Position numbers and translations under genes: made by a program. Shown here one piece after another: positions 16,869 to 24,660 of a stretch of 64,000 nt of DNA (position 1 is the first letter of the stretch; every line of letters begins with the position of its first letter). The notes under the pieces were generated by a model. That model saw nothing but the letters and a program-made list of their open reading frames with translations. It had not been told where the DNA came from and did no database searches. The stretch lies in assembly GCF_014649015.1 (NCBI RefSeq), contig NZ_BMSF01000011.1:124001-188000 (forward strand). Reading direction: 5' to 3'. Origin of the DNA: Streptomyces narbonensis (GTDB lineage Bacteria; Actinomycetota; Actinomycetes; Streptomycetales; Streptomycetaceae).

Positions 16869-16884
16869 ATACCGACCGGTTAGT
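16869..16884. promoter_or_regulatory. Candidate TetR operator upstream of the SDR gene
   Basis: ATACCGACCGGTTAGT holds ACCG-AC-CGGT, the same half-sites as the perfect palindromes at 20698 and 10414. It lies 64 bp before the SDR start, in a 194-bp divergent gap. Confidence 0.5.
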
Positions 16885-16947
16885 CTGCCGGTATCGCGGC
16901 ACCGCTGCATCCCGGTGCCGGCCGGCTGCGGAGAGGTGGGTTCAACC

Positions 16948-17730
16948 ATGAGCGCGGACACGAGTGCCCTTCGGGGCGCCGGTGTGGTCGTCACGGGCGC
17001 GGGCGGCGGGATCGGTGCGGCGCTCGCCCGCCGCTTCGCCTCCGAAGGGGCCCGCGTCGTGGTCAACGACCTCGACCCCGTCCGCACCAAGGCCATCGCC
17101 GAGGAGATCGGCGCCGTCGCCGTCCCGGGCGACGCCTCCGCCGTCGTCGACGAGGCCCGCGAGGCTCTCGGGGGTCCCGGTTCCATCGACGTCTGGTGCG
17201 CCAACGCAGGGCTCTCCTCGCCCGGCGATGCCTTCGCCGACGAGGACGTCTGGGCGGCCGCCTGGGACGTCAACGTCATGGCCCACGTCCGGGCGGCCCG
17301 CGCCCTGCTCCCGGAGTGGCTGGAGCGCGGCAGCGGCCGCTTCGTGTCCACCGTCTCCGCCGCCGGGCTGCTCACCATGATCGGCGCGGCGCCGTACAGC
17401 GTCTCCAAGCACGGCGCGTACGCATTCGCCGAGTGGCTCTCGCTCACCTACCGCCACCGTGGCCTCAAGGTCCACGCGATCTGCCCCCAGGGCGTCCGTA
17501 CGGACATGCTCACCGCCGCCGGATCCGCCGGTGAGCTGGTCCTCGCCCCCACCGCCATCGAGCCCGAGGACGTCGCCGACGCCCTCCTCGACGCCATCGG
17601 CGCCGACCGGTTCCTCGTCCTGCCCCACCCCGAGGTCGCCGGCTACTACCGCAACCGTGCCACCGACCCCGAGCGCTGGCTCGGCACCATGAACCACGTC
17701 CAGCAGGCCTGGGAGACGGGCGCCCGCTAG
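16948..17730 (+). CDS. Short-chain dehydrogenase/reductase
   Basis: 260 residues. The Rossmann motif is VVVTGAGGGIGAALA at residues 11-25, the NAG motif is CANAGLSSP, and the active site is Ser...Tyr-Ser-Val-Ser-Lys (APYSVSKHGAYAF). It reduces or oxidises a hydroxyl with NAD(P). ATG 16948 has a GGAGAGG site. The neighbours (TetR, acyl-CoA dehydrogenase, phosphotransferase) suggest a CoA-ester or hydroxy-acid substrate, for example oxidation of a hydroxyacyl-CoA (inference). Confidence 0.9.
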   Translation: MSADTSALRGAGVVVTGAGGGIGAALARRFASEGARVVVNDLDPVRTKAIAEEIGAVAVPGDASAVVDEAREALGGPGSIDVWCANAGLSSPGDAFADEDVWAAAWDVNVMAHVRAARALLPEWLERGSGRFVSTVSAAGLLTMIGAAPYSVSKHGAYAFAEWLSLTYRHRGLKVHAICPQGVRTDMLTAAGSAGELVLAPTAIEPEDVADALLDAIGADRFLVLPHPEVAGYYRNRATDPERWLGTMNHVQQAWETGAR

Positions 17731-17763
17731 CGGGCACCCCGGCGGATGGGAAGATCTACGGAC

Positions 17764-17778
17764 GGGAACGGTGTTCCC
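17764..17778. promoter_or_regulatory. GGGAAC-N3-GTTCCC palindrome before a TetR gene
   Basis: Perfect 6-bp arms with 3-bp spacer in the 84-bp gap between the SDR and TetR genes. It could be an autoregulatory site; the sequence differs from the ACCGAC palindrome found before the phosphotransferase gene. Confidence 0.4.
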
Positions 17779-17814
17779 CCGACCAGGAACGACCACGAGG
17801 GAAGGCGGCGGAGC

Positions 17815-18408
17815 ATGGCCAGGACGACGGACGAGAGCGGGGCACCGGTCCCCCAGAGGCTCCTCGCCGCCGCCACCCGGCTCTTCGCGGAGCAGGGTTA
17901 CGACCGCACCTCCGTCCAGGAGATCGTCGAGGCCGCCGGGGTCACCAAGGGCGCCCTCTACCACTACTTCGGCTCCAAGGAGGACCTCCTCCAGGAGGTC
18001 TACGCCCGGGTCCTGCGCCTCCAGCAGGAGCGCCTCGACGCCTACGCGGACGCCGACGCGCCCGTCGAGGACCGGCTGCGCGGGGCCGCCGCCGACGTCG
18101 TCGTCACCACCATCGAGAACCTCGACGACGCCGCCATCTTCTTCCGCTCCATGCACCACCTCAGCCCCGAGAAGAACAAGCAGGTCAGGGGCGAGCGGCG
18201 GCGCTACCACGAGCGGTTCAGGGCGCTGATCGAGGAGGGCCAGCAGTCCGGCGTCTTCTCCGCGGCGACCCCCTCCGACCTGGTCGTCGACTACCACTTC
18301 GGCTCGGTGCACCACCTGTCGACGTGGTACCGCCCGGACGGCCCGCTCACCCCGCAGCAGGTGGCCGACCACCTGGCCGACCTCCTGCTGCGGGCCCTCC
18401 GCCCGTAG
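17815..18408 (+). CDS. TetR-family regulator of the acyl-CoA module
   Basis: 197 residues. Helix-turn-helix at about residues 30-60 (EAAGVTKGALYHYFGSKEDL). The C-terminal part (MHHLSPEKNKQVRGERRRY) is of the kind seen in KstR2 and FadR-like TetR proteins that bind acyl-CoA. It ends 4 bp before the stop of the convergent acyl-CoA dehydrogenase. The most likely targets are the SDR promoter (site at 16869) and the phosphotransferase-dehydrogenase promoter (perfect palindrome at 20698). Confidence 0.88.
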   Translation: MARTTDESGAPVPQRLLAAATRLFAEQGYDRTSVQEIVEAAGVTKGALYHYFGSKEDLLQEVYARVLRLQQERLDAYADADAPVEDRLRGAAADVVVTTIENLDDAAIFFRSMHHLSPEKNKQVRGERRRYHERFRALIEEGQQSGVFSAATPSDLVVDYHFGSVHHLSTWYRPDGPLTPQQVADHLADLLLRALRP

Positions 18409-18412
18409 AGCG

Positions 18413-19627
18413 TCACAGGTACTGCTTCAGCTCCCGCCGCGCCAGCGACCGCTGGTGCACCTCGTCCGGGCCGTCCGCGAGCTTCAGCGTCCGCGCCGCC
18501 GCCCACAGTTCGGCCAGCGGGAAGTCCTGTGAGACCCCGCCCGCCCCGTGCGCCTGCACGGCCTTGTCGATGATGTCGACGACCGCGCGCGGGGTCGCGA
18601 TCTTGATGGCCTGGATCTCGGTGTGCGCGCCGCGGTTGCCGACGGTGTCCATGAGCCAGGCCGTCTTGAGGACGAGCAGCCGCAGCTGCTCGATCGTCAC
18701 GCGGGCGTCCGCGATCCAGTTCTGGACCACGCCCTGCTGGGCGAGCGGCTTGCCGAAGGCGGTGCGGGAGACCGTGCGCCGGCACATCAGCTCCACGGCC
18801 CGCTCGGCCATGCCGATGAGCCGCATGCAGTGGTGGATCCGGCCGGGACCGAGCCGGGCCTGCGCGATGGCGAAGCCGCCGCCCTCCTCACCGACCAGGT
18901 TCGCGGCCGGGACACGGACGCCGTCGAAGATCACCTCGGCGTGGCCGCCGTGGGAGTGGTCCTCGTAGCCGTACACCTGCATCGCGCGTCGCACCTCGAC
19001 GCCTGGGGTGTCGCGCGGCACGAGGATCATCGACTGCTGGCGACGGAGGTCGGCCCCGTCGGGGTCGGTCTTGCCCATGACGATGAAGACCTTGCAGTCG
19101 GGGTTCATCGCCCCGGAGATGTACCACTTGCGGCCGTCGACGACGTAAGAGTCGCCGTCGCGCCGGATCCGGGTCTCGATGTTCGTCGCGTCGGAGGAGG
19201 CGACCTCGGGCTCGGTCATCGCGAAGGCCGAGCGGATCTCGCCCGCGAGCAGCGGCTCCAGCCACTGCTTCTTCTGCGCCTCGTCCCCGAACTGCGCCAG
19301 CAGCTCCATGTTCCCGGTGTCGGGGGCGGCGCAGTTGAGGGCGGTGGGAGCCAGGTGCGGGCTGCGGCCGGTGATCTCGGCGAGCGGCGCGTACTGGAGG
19401 TTGGTCAGCCCGGCACCGTACTCGGCGTCGGGCAGGAAGAGGTTCCAGAGGCCCTGCCGCTTGGCCTCGGCCTTGAGCTCCTCGACGATCGCCGGGGTGT
19501 CCCAGGGGGAGGCGAGCAGGGCGCGCTGCTCCTCGGCGACGGCCTCGGCCGGGTACACGTGCTCGTCCATGAAGGCGAGGAGTTTCGCCCGCAGTTCCTC
19601 GGTGCGGGCGTCGTAGGAGAAGTCCAT
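18413..19627 (-). CDS. Acyl-CoA dehydrogenase, ACAD10/11-LvaC type
   Basis: 404 residues of the acyl-CoA dehydrogenase fold. It has the FAD contact FAMTEPEVASSDATN and SYVVDGRKWYISGA, and a distinctive C-terminus KLADGPDEVHQRSLARRE in place of the EGTxxI catalytic block. These features match the ACAD10/11 branch. In mammals that branch, and in Pseudomonas LvaC with the kinase LvaA, turns 4-phosphohydroxyacyl-CoA into enoyl-CoA (established). It follows the phosphotransferase gene by 6 bp with its AGGAGG site inside that gene's end, so the two are one operon. Confidence 0.9.
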   Translation of the reverse strand: MDFSYDARTEELRAKLLAFMDEHVYPAEAVAEEQRALLASPWDTPAIVEELKAEAKRQGLWNLFLPDAEYGAGLTNLQYAPLAEITGRSPHLAPTALNCAAPDTGNMELLAQFGDEAQKKQWLEPLLAGEIRSAFAMTEPEVASSDATNIETRIRRDGDSYVVDGRKWYISGAMNPDCKVFIVMGKTDPDGADLRRQQSMILVPRDTPGVEVRRAMQVYGYEDHSHGGHAEVIFDGVRVPAANLVGEEGGGFAIAQARLGPGRIHHCMRLIGMAERAVELMCRRTVSRTAFGKPLAQQGVVQNWIADARVTIEQLRLLVLKTAWLMDTVGNRGAHTEIQAIKIATPRAVVDIIDKAVQAHGAGGVSQDFPLAELWAAARTLKLADGPDEVHQRSLARRELKQYL

Positions 19628-19633
19628 GGTGGT

Positions 19634-20656
19634 TCAGCCCTCCTGAAGGGTGGTCAGGCCGTGCTCGATGAAGACGGGGACGAGCTCGCCGATGCGGTCG
19701 AAGCCCGCGCCGACCGTCTGCCCGAGGGTCCAGCGGTAGTGGATGCCCTCCAGGATCACGGCGAGCTTGAACCAGGCGAAGGCCGTGTACCAGGCGAGGG
19801 CGGAGGTGTCGCGGCCCGAGCGGGCCGCGTAGCGCTCGACCAGCTCGGCGGCGCTCGGGTGCCCGGGGGCCGTGGCCGTCGTGGAGATGGGGGAGTCCGG
19901 CAGGTCGAGCGGCGTGCTGTACATGACGAGCAGGCCGAGGTCGGTGAGCGGGTCGCCGAGGGTGGACATCTCCCAGTCGAGGACGGCCCGGATGCGGTCG
20001 TCCCCGTCGATGAGGACGTTGTCGAGCCGGTAGTCGCCGTGGATCACGGTGGGCGGCGGAGAGGCGGGCAGCGCGCGGCCGAGCGCGGCGTGCAGCTCGT
20101 CGATCCCCGTGAGGTCCCGGCCGCGCGAGGCGTCGAGCTGCTTGCCCCAGCGGCGCAGCTGCCGGTCGAGGAAGCCCTCGGGGCGGCCGAAGTCGCCGAG
20201 CCCGACGGCCGCCGGGTCGACGGCGTGCAGGTCGACGAGCGTGTCGACCAGGCCGAGGACGGCGGCGCGGGTGCGCTCGGGGCCGAGCGGCGCGAGCTCC
20301 TGGGCCGAGCGGTACGGCGTCCCCTCGACGAACTCCATGACGTAGAAGGGCGCCCCGAGCACCGACTCGTCCTCGCAGAACAGCACGGTCCGGGGGACGG
20401 GCACGCCGGTCCCGGCCAGGGCGCTGATGACCCGGTGCTCGCGCCGCATGTCGTGCGCGGTGGCGAGGACGTGGCCGAGGGGCGGCCGGCGGACGACCCA
20501 GCGGCCGGCGCCGTCGGTCACGACGTACGTCAGGTTCGAACGGCCGCCCTCGATCAGCCGGGCTTCGAGGGGGCCGGTCACCAGGCCGGGCCGCTCGCGG
20601 TCGAGGAACCGGCGCAGCGCTTCGGGATCGAGGCCTGGTGGCGGGGCGGAACTCAT
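19634..20656 (-). CDS. Phosphotransferase (APH-fold), ACAD10/11 N-domain or LvaA-like
   Basis: 340 residues of the aminoglycoside-phosphotransferase kinase fold. The P-loop region is IEGGRSNLTYVV, the catalytic loop is VIHGDYRLDNVLID (catalytic Asp), and the metal motif is VLDWEMSTLGDP. This exact form is the APH domain fused to acyl-CoA dehydrogenase in ACAD10 and ACAD11 and stands alone in LvaA, the 4-hydroxyacyl-CoA kinase. Here it is a separate gene directly before its dehydrogenase partner. GGAGGT ribosome site before ATG 20656. Expression is probably set by the palindrome at 20698. Confidence 0.88.
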   Translation of the reverse strand: MSSAPPPGLDPEALRRFLDRERPGLVTGPLEARLIEGGRSNLTYVVTDGAGRWVVRRPPLGHVLATAHDMRREHRVISALAGTGVPVPRTVLFCEDESVLGAPFYVMEFVEGTPYRSAQELAPLGPERTRAAVLGLVDTLVDLHAVDPAAVGLGDFGRPEGFLDRQLRRWGKQLDASRGRDLTGIDELHAALGRALPASPPPTVIHGDYRLDNVLIDGDDRIRAVLDWEMSTLGDPLTDLGLLVMYSTPLDLPDSPISTTATAPGHPSAAELVERYAARSGRDTSALAWYTAFAWFKLAVILEGIHYRWTLGQTVGAGFDRIGELVPVFIEHGLTTLQEG

Positions 20657-20697
20657 GGTGCGTACCTCCGGATCGGCTGCAGTCGTCGTTCATGATG

Positions 20698-20711
20698 ACC
20701 GACCAGTCGGT
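20698..20711. promoter_or_regulatory. TetR-type operator ACCGAC-CA-GTCGGT
   Basis: Perfect 14-bp palindrome 42 bp before the phosphotransferase start. Sites of this form are typical of TetR regulators of acyl-CoA genes in actinobacteria. Confidence 0.7.
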
Positions 20712-20787
20712 ATGTCGTCCAGGGGTGGGCCGGGAACGCAGCTGCCGCACCCTGGCCCTCGGTCTCGTCTCTGAATAGGGTTCACAT

Positions 20788-22071
20788 ATGGATGCGCTGA
20801 AGCTGCTCGTCGACGAAGTCCGGCTGACCCCGATCCTCATCTCCGACCCGCCCCTCCTCAATGTCCAGGGCGTCCACCAGCCCTACACGCCACGGCTCGT
20901 GGTGGAAGTGGTCACCAGGGGCGGGGTGAGCGGCCTCGGAGAGACGTACGGCGACGGCGTCTACCTCGACCTCGCCCGGCCGCTGGCCGAGGCCCTGCCC
21001 GGCCATGCGGTCACGGACGTGAACGAGGTCTTCGCTCTGGCGGCTTCCGTCGACCCTGCCCCCCTGCCGGCGTCCGAGGGGGTCGACGCGGCCGGCCTGC
21101 GCGGGGTCAGGACGGCGGAGAAACTCCGCCTCTCCGTCGTCTCCGCCTTCGAGACCGCCTGCCTCGACGCCCTGGGAAAGACCCTCGGCCTGCCCGTCCA
21201 CGCCTTGCTCGGCGGCAAGGTCCGCGACTCCGTCGAGTACAGCGCCTATCTCTTCCACCGCTGGGCCGCCCGTCCCGGCACGGGCCCCACGGACGACTGG
21301 GGTGCGGCCCTCGACCCCGCCGGGATCGTCGCCCAGGCCCGCCGCTTCGACCGGCTCCACGGCTTCCGTTCCTTCAAGCTGAAGGGCGGGGTGTTCGAGC
21401 CCGAGCGCGAGATCGCCGCGATCCGCGCGCTCGCCGAGGCGTTCCCGGGCCGCCCCCTCCGCCTCGACCCGAACGGCGCCTGGTCGGTGGAGACCTCGCT
21501 GGCCGTCGCGCGCGAACTGAGGGACGTGCTGGAGTACTTGGAGGACCCGGCGAGCGGCACGGACGCGATGGCCGAGATCGCCTCCGGTACGGACGTGCCG
21601 CTCGCGACCAACATGTGCGTGACCACCTTCGAGGAGGTCCCGGAGGCCTTCGCGAAGGGCGCGGTACGGATCGTCCTCTGCGACCACCACTACTGGGGCG
21701 GACTCCACCGCACCCGCGAACTGGCCGCGCTCTGCCGTACGTACGGCGTGGGGCTCTCCATGCACTCCAACACCCACCTGGGCATCAGTCTCGCCGCCAT
21801 GACCCAGGTCGCCGCCACGCTCCCGGGGCTCCACCACGCCTGCGACACGCACTACCCCTGGCAGACCGAGGACGTCGTCACCACCCGCCCCGTCTTCCGT
21901 GCGGGCCGCCTCACCGTCTCCGACGCCCCCGGCCTCGGCGTCGAGCTCGACCGCCCGGCCCTCGCCGCCCTCCACCGCCGCTGGCTGGACGACGACGGCA
22001 CCCTCCGCGACCGCGACGACGCGGCGGCCATGCGGGCGGCGGACCCGGGGTGGCACCCGCGCACCTGGTAG
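20788..22071 (+). CDS. Glucarate dehydratase-family enolase
   Basis: 427 residues of the enolase superfamily. The N-terminal capping domain is followed by the barrel with FKLKGG (KxK base), RLDPNGAW and LEDPASG (metal ligands), and SMHSNTHLGISLAA (His base). This set matches D-glucarate dehydratase, which makes 5-keto-4-deoxyglucarate. Other members of the group accept idarate or related acid sugars. ATG 20788 has a weak ribosome site. No transporter or aldolase for glucarate adjoins it, so it is either a stand-alone gene or its partners lie elsewhere. Confidence 0.85.
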   Translation: MDALKLLVDEVRLTPILISDPPLLNVQGVHQPYTPRLVVEVVTRGGVSGLGETYGDGVYLDLARPLAEALPGHAVTDVNEVFALAASVDPAPLPASEGVDAAGLRGVRTAEKLRLSVVSAFETACLDALGKTLGLPVHALLGGKVRDSVEYSAYLFHRWAARPGTGPTDDWGAALDPAGIVAQARRFDRLHGFRSFKLKGGVFEPEREIAAIRALAEAFPGRPLRLDPNGAWSVETSLAVARELRDVLEYLEDPASGTDAMAEIASGTDVPLATNMCVTTFEEVPEAFAKGAVRIVLCDHHYWGGLHRTRELAALCRTYGVGLSMHSNTHLGISLAAMTQVAATLPGLHHACDTHYPWQTEDVVTTRPVFRAGRLTVSDAPGLGVELDRPALAALHRRWLDDDGTLRDRDDAAAMRAADPGWHPRTW

Positions 22072-22147
22072 CGCCGAGCGTGCGGGCACCCTGTGGCCGC
22101 ACGGCGGCGGACGGAGTGGTGAGGGTCTGTCCTTTGATCAGGCTCCA

Positions 22148-22244
22148 GGCGGTGTCTTGCCGATCAGCAAGACGCCGCCCAGGTCCTGTCGTCAAACTCC
22201 CGTCGTCCGCCCGCAGGGCAGGCGGGAGTTTGACGACAGGACCT
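22148..22244. repeat. Two nested hairpins: 13-bp arms and a 64-bp perfect 22-bp-arm inverted repeat
   Basis: 22148-22179 pairs 12 of 13 bases around a 6-base loop. 22181-22244 has perfect 22-bp arms (left arm begins AGGTCCTGTCGTCAAACT) around a 20-base loop. The right arm covers the stop codon of the metallohydrolase gene. It may serve as the terminator between these convergent genes. The length and perfection of the arms also fit a small insertion element (MITE-like) or IS remnant. No transposase is present. Confidence 0.75.
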
Positions 22245-23154
22245 AGGCGTGACAGGCCACCGGCACCCCGCCGTTCATGGCCGCCATGTCGCCGAAGACC
22301 GCCGCCGGATCCAGCGGCGACCCCTCCGGCAGGCCGGTCAGCTCCGCGTACGCACGGTGCAGGTTCGCGACAAGCCGCTCGCTCTCCTGCCATGCGGCGA
22401 ACTCCCCGAGCTCCGCGCCCCGCGCCGTCTCCAGCGGCGTCGCCCCCTTCGCGTACCCCTCGGCGGCCAGCTCCCGTACCCAGAGCAGGTACCGCTCCGT
22501 CGTGTCGTACACCGAGGGGTCGGTGACCCGCCCGTGCCCCGGCACCACCGTCGGCGCGTCGAGCGAGCGCAGCAGGTCGAGCGCGCGCAGCGACCCGGCG
22601 AGCGAGCCCATCGGCAGGAAGGGTGTCCCGCCGTGGAAGACGAGGTCGCCGGTGAAGACCACGCCCTGCTGGGGGAGGTGCACGATCGAGTCGCCCGTGG
22701 TGTGCGCGGGACCCGGGTGGATCACCCGTACCTCGATGTCTCCGACGTACAGCGTCAGTCGCTCGCGGTACGTCATGGACGGCGGCAGGATGTCGACGCG
22801 CCCGAAGTCGGTCTGCGGCCACAGCAGATGGAGCTGGTGACCGGCGGCGAGCTGCTCGGTCCGGCAGTTCTCGTGGCCGACGATCCGCGCCTCCGGCCGG
22901 AAGACCCCGTTGCCGTAGGTGTGGTCGCCGTGGTGGTGGGTGGTCACGATGGTGCGGGGCAACGGCAGCCCCTCCGCGAGGACCGCCTCGCGCAGAAGCA
23001 GGGCCCGCCGCTCGGTTGCCGCGGTGTCGACGAGGAGGGACTCGCCCGCGTCGCCGAGGAAACCGGCGTTGTTCAGGCACCAGCCGCCGTCGGGCTGGAC
23101 GAAGGCGTGGACGTTCGGCGCGAGCGCGACCACGTAGGGATCGGTGGCAGACAT
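22243..23154 (-). CDS. MBL-fold metallo-hydrolase
   Basis: 303 residues, with the full metallo-beta-lactamase zinc motif THHHGDHTYGN, then GPAHTTGDS (His), FTGDLVF (Asp) and VPGHG (His). Proteins like this hydrolyse esters, lactones or thioesters; no signal peptide is present and the substrate is unknown. ATG 23154 (MSATDPYVV). The gene ends inside a long inverted repeat, so its last codons may have been changed by the insertion of that element. Confidence 0.88.
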   Translation of the reverse strand: MSATDPYVVALAPNVHAFVQPDGGWCLNNAGFLGDAGESLLVDTAATERRALLLREAVLAEGLPLPRTIVTTHHHGDHTYGNGVFRPEARIVGHENCRTEQLAAGHQLHLLWPQTDFGRVDILPPSMTYRERLTLYVGDIEVRVIHPGPAHTTGDSIVHLPQQGVVFTGDLVFHGGTPFLPMGSLAGSLRALDLLRSLDAPTVVPGHGRVTDPSVYDTTERYLLWVRELAAEGYAKGATPLETARGAELGEFAAWQESERLVANLHRAYAELTGLPEGSPLDPAAVFGDMAAMNGGVPVACHA

Positions 23155-23251
23155 GAGGGTTCCCCCGGCTGAGAGCTCAACTGGACAGGGGAAGAGTGCC
23201 AGTTGACCGGAGCGGGGGGAAACCGGCTCGGACCGGCCCGGGCCGTGCGCG

Positions 23252-23548
23252 TCAGTGGTCGTCCCAGTGGTTGCCGTGCGCCGCGTGCCGGTGCCCGTCG
23301 TGCGCGTAGTCGAGGTGGTCGCCGTGCGCGACGGCGGTGTGCCCGCACTCCGGCCCGTGCGTGTGGTCCGGGTGGGTGTGCGCGACGTGCAGGGTGGTCT
23401 CGCACTCGTCCCAGTGCCCGGCGTGCTCACGGTGCAGATGCCCGTTGTGCGCGTAGTCGACGTGGTCCCCGTGCGGGACGGCGGTGTGCCCGCACGCCGG
23501 ACTGTGGGAGTGCGCGTGGGTGGCGTGCTCGTGGTGGAGGACGGTCAT
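23252..23548 (-). CDS. Histidine-rich duplicated protein, likely metal-binding
   Basis: 98 residues of which 28 are His and 3 Cys. It is an internal duplication of about 45 residues: CGHTAVPHGDHVDYAHNGHL and CGHTAVAHGDHLDYAHDGHR are near copies. There is no signal peptide or membrane segment. Such His density suggests storage or buffering of Ni, Zn, Co or Cu ions in the cytosol (inference). The DNA shows the same duplication at about 23260-23360 and 23420-23520. It is unlinked to any obvious metal transporter. Small His-rich proteins of this form occur in Streptomyces genomes as hypothetical proteins. Confidence 0.85.
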   Translation of the reverse strand: MTVLHHEHATHAHSHSPACGHTAVPHGDHVDYAHNGHLHREHAGHWDECETTLHVAHTHPDHTHGPECGHTAVAHGDHLDYAHDGHRHAAHGNHWDDH

Positions 23549-23634
23549 GACGTGGCCTCCCAGGAGGGACGGCTGACGGCTGACCCTTCCAGGCTAGTCC
23601 TGTACGCCCCTTTCCTCCCGGTCCATCCCCCCCG

Positions 23635-24111
23635 TCACCAGATGAGCGCCGCCCCGAAGGCGGCCAGCGCGATCGTGCAGCCCGCCGCGAGCAGCGCGCC
23701 CCGGTGGGAGAGGGGGGCGGGCCGGGCCGTGCTCAGGGAGCGGATCCTGCGATGGGCGACGGCCAGGAAGCCGGCCCAGACCAGTGCCGAGAGCGCGAGC
23801 GCCGTCAGCCCTGTCGCCGTGGCGTCGTCGTGGAGGGCCAGCTTGACCGCGAGGACGGCCACCACCGTCCACGACAGGGTCGTACGCCGCCACGCGAGCC
23901 GCGTCCGCTCCGGCTGGAGCCCGGGGTCACGGAGTTCCGGATCAGGGGCCCCCGGATCACGGCCTGCTGGATCACGACCTTCCGGATCACGACCCTCTGA
24001 ATCACGACCCTCTGAATCACGACCCTCTGAATCACGACCCTCTGAATCACGGTCCTCAGGATCACGCCCCTCCGGATCGGGGCGACCCCCCGTGCCGTGG
24101 GCCTCCGTCAC
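23635..24111 (-). CDS. DUF202 membrane protein with RDSEG repeat leader
   Basis: 158 residues. The first 55 are a charged low-complexity leader of five-residue repeats (SEGRD, PEGRD). The rest is a DUF202 domain (LQPERTRLAWRRTTLSW) with three membrane helices. DUF202 proteins are small inner-membrane proteins of unknown role. The GTG start at 24111 lies 8 bp beyond the stop of the other DUF202 gene, so the two are one operon and may form a hetero-oligomer. Confidence 0.85.
   Translation of the reverse strand: MTEAHGTGGRPDPEGRDPEDRDSEGRDSEGRDSEGRDSEGRDPEGRDPAGRDPGAPDPELRDPGLQPERTRLAWRRTTLSWTVVAVLAVKLALHDDATATGLTALALSALVWAGFLAVAHRRIRSLSTARPAPLSHRGALLAAGCTIALAAFGAALIW
23954..24073 (-). repeat. 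Eight 15-bp tandem repeats
   Basis: Eight 15-bp units (GAATCACGACCCTCT and variants), several identical in the middle, 23954-24073. They encode the five-residue repeat leader of the DUF202 protein. The identical units at the centre suggest recent expansion. Confidence 0.9.
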
Positions 24112-24118
24112 CGCCCGG

Positions 24119-24511
24119 TCACCCCGTCCAGCCGAAGACCACGACCACCACCATCGCGAGCGCCACCACGGCCACCACGAGGCTCAGCACCGCGGGGAAG
24201 CGGGACGCCGGCAGGTCCTCGCCGCGCCGCATCGCCCGCTCGCACCGCACCCAGTGGTTGACCGCCCGCAGCGCGCACAGCACTCCGGCCGCGAGCAGCG
24301 CGAGCGCGAGCCCGACCCGGACGCCCCAGCGCAGGTCCGGCAGGAACTGGTCGACGGCGAAACCACCGCCGACCAGGGCGAGAGAGGTCCGGATCCAGGC
24401 CAGGAAGGTCCGCTCGTTGGCGAGGGAGAAGCGGTAGTCCGGCGTCTCCCCCTCGTCCCGGATCCGCTGCGGCGCGAACCACAGCCGCAGGCTCTGCACG
24501 AAATCGCTCAC
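24119..24511 (-). CDS. YidH-type DUF202 membrane protein
   Basis: 130 residues: an N-terminal amphipathic part, the DUF202 signature YRFSLANERTFLAWIRTSLAL, and three membrane helices. This is the YidH form, usually found next to a second DUF202 protein (YidG), as here. Function unknown. GTG start at 24511. Only one tandem-repeat region separates it from the Nudix gene, which is on the same strand upstream. Confidence 0.88.
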   Translation of the reverse strand: MSDFVQSLRLWFAPQRIRDEGETPDYRFSLANERTFLAWIRTSLALVGGGFAVDQFLPDLRWGVRVGLALALLAAGVLCALRAVNHWVRCERAMRRGEDLPASRFPAVLSLVVAVVALAMVVVVVFGWTG

Positions 24512-24580
24512 ACGTGCACCCTAACGGCCGGATGTGTGGCCTGCCCGACGCTCGTCAGCGTCTCCGCGAGACGTGAGTTT

Positions 24581-24660
24581 GCCCTCACCGGTCCCCGTCC
24601 ACCCTCACCGGCCCCCGTCCACCCTCACCGGCTCCCGCCCGCCCTCACCGGTCCCCGTCC
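24581..24660. repeat. Four 20-bp tandem repeats across a stop codon
   Basis: Units at 24581-24600, 24601-24620, 24621-24640 and 24641-24660, all CCTCACCGG-rich. The fourth contains the stop codon of the Nudix gene (24645), so the array looks like a local triplication of that gene's end into the gap. Confidence 0.85.

Noticed and set aside
15258..17447. 729-residue minus frame over the DUF1343 and SDR genes
   Set aside because: Overlaps two well-supported genes and is rich in Ser/Pro/Arg nonsense, so it is a shadow.
22121..22245. Complete insertion sequence
   Set aside because: Only hairpins are present, no transposase frame exists within the 170-bp gap.
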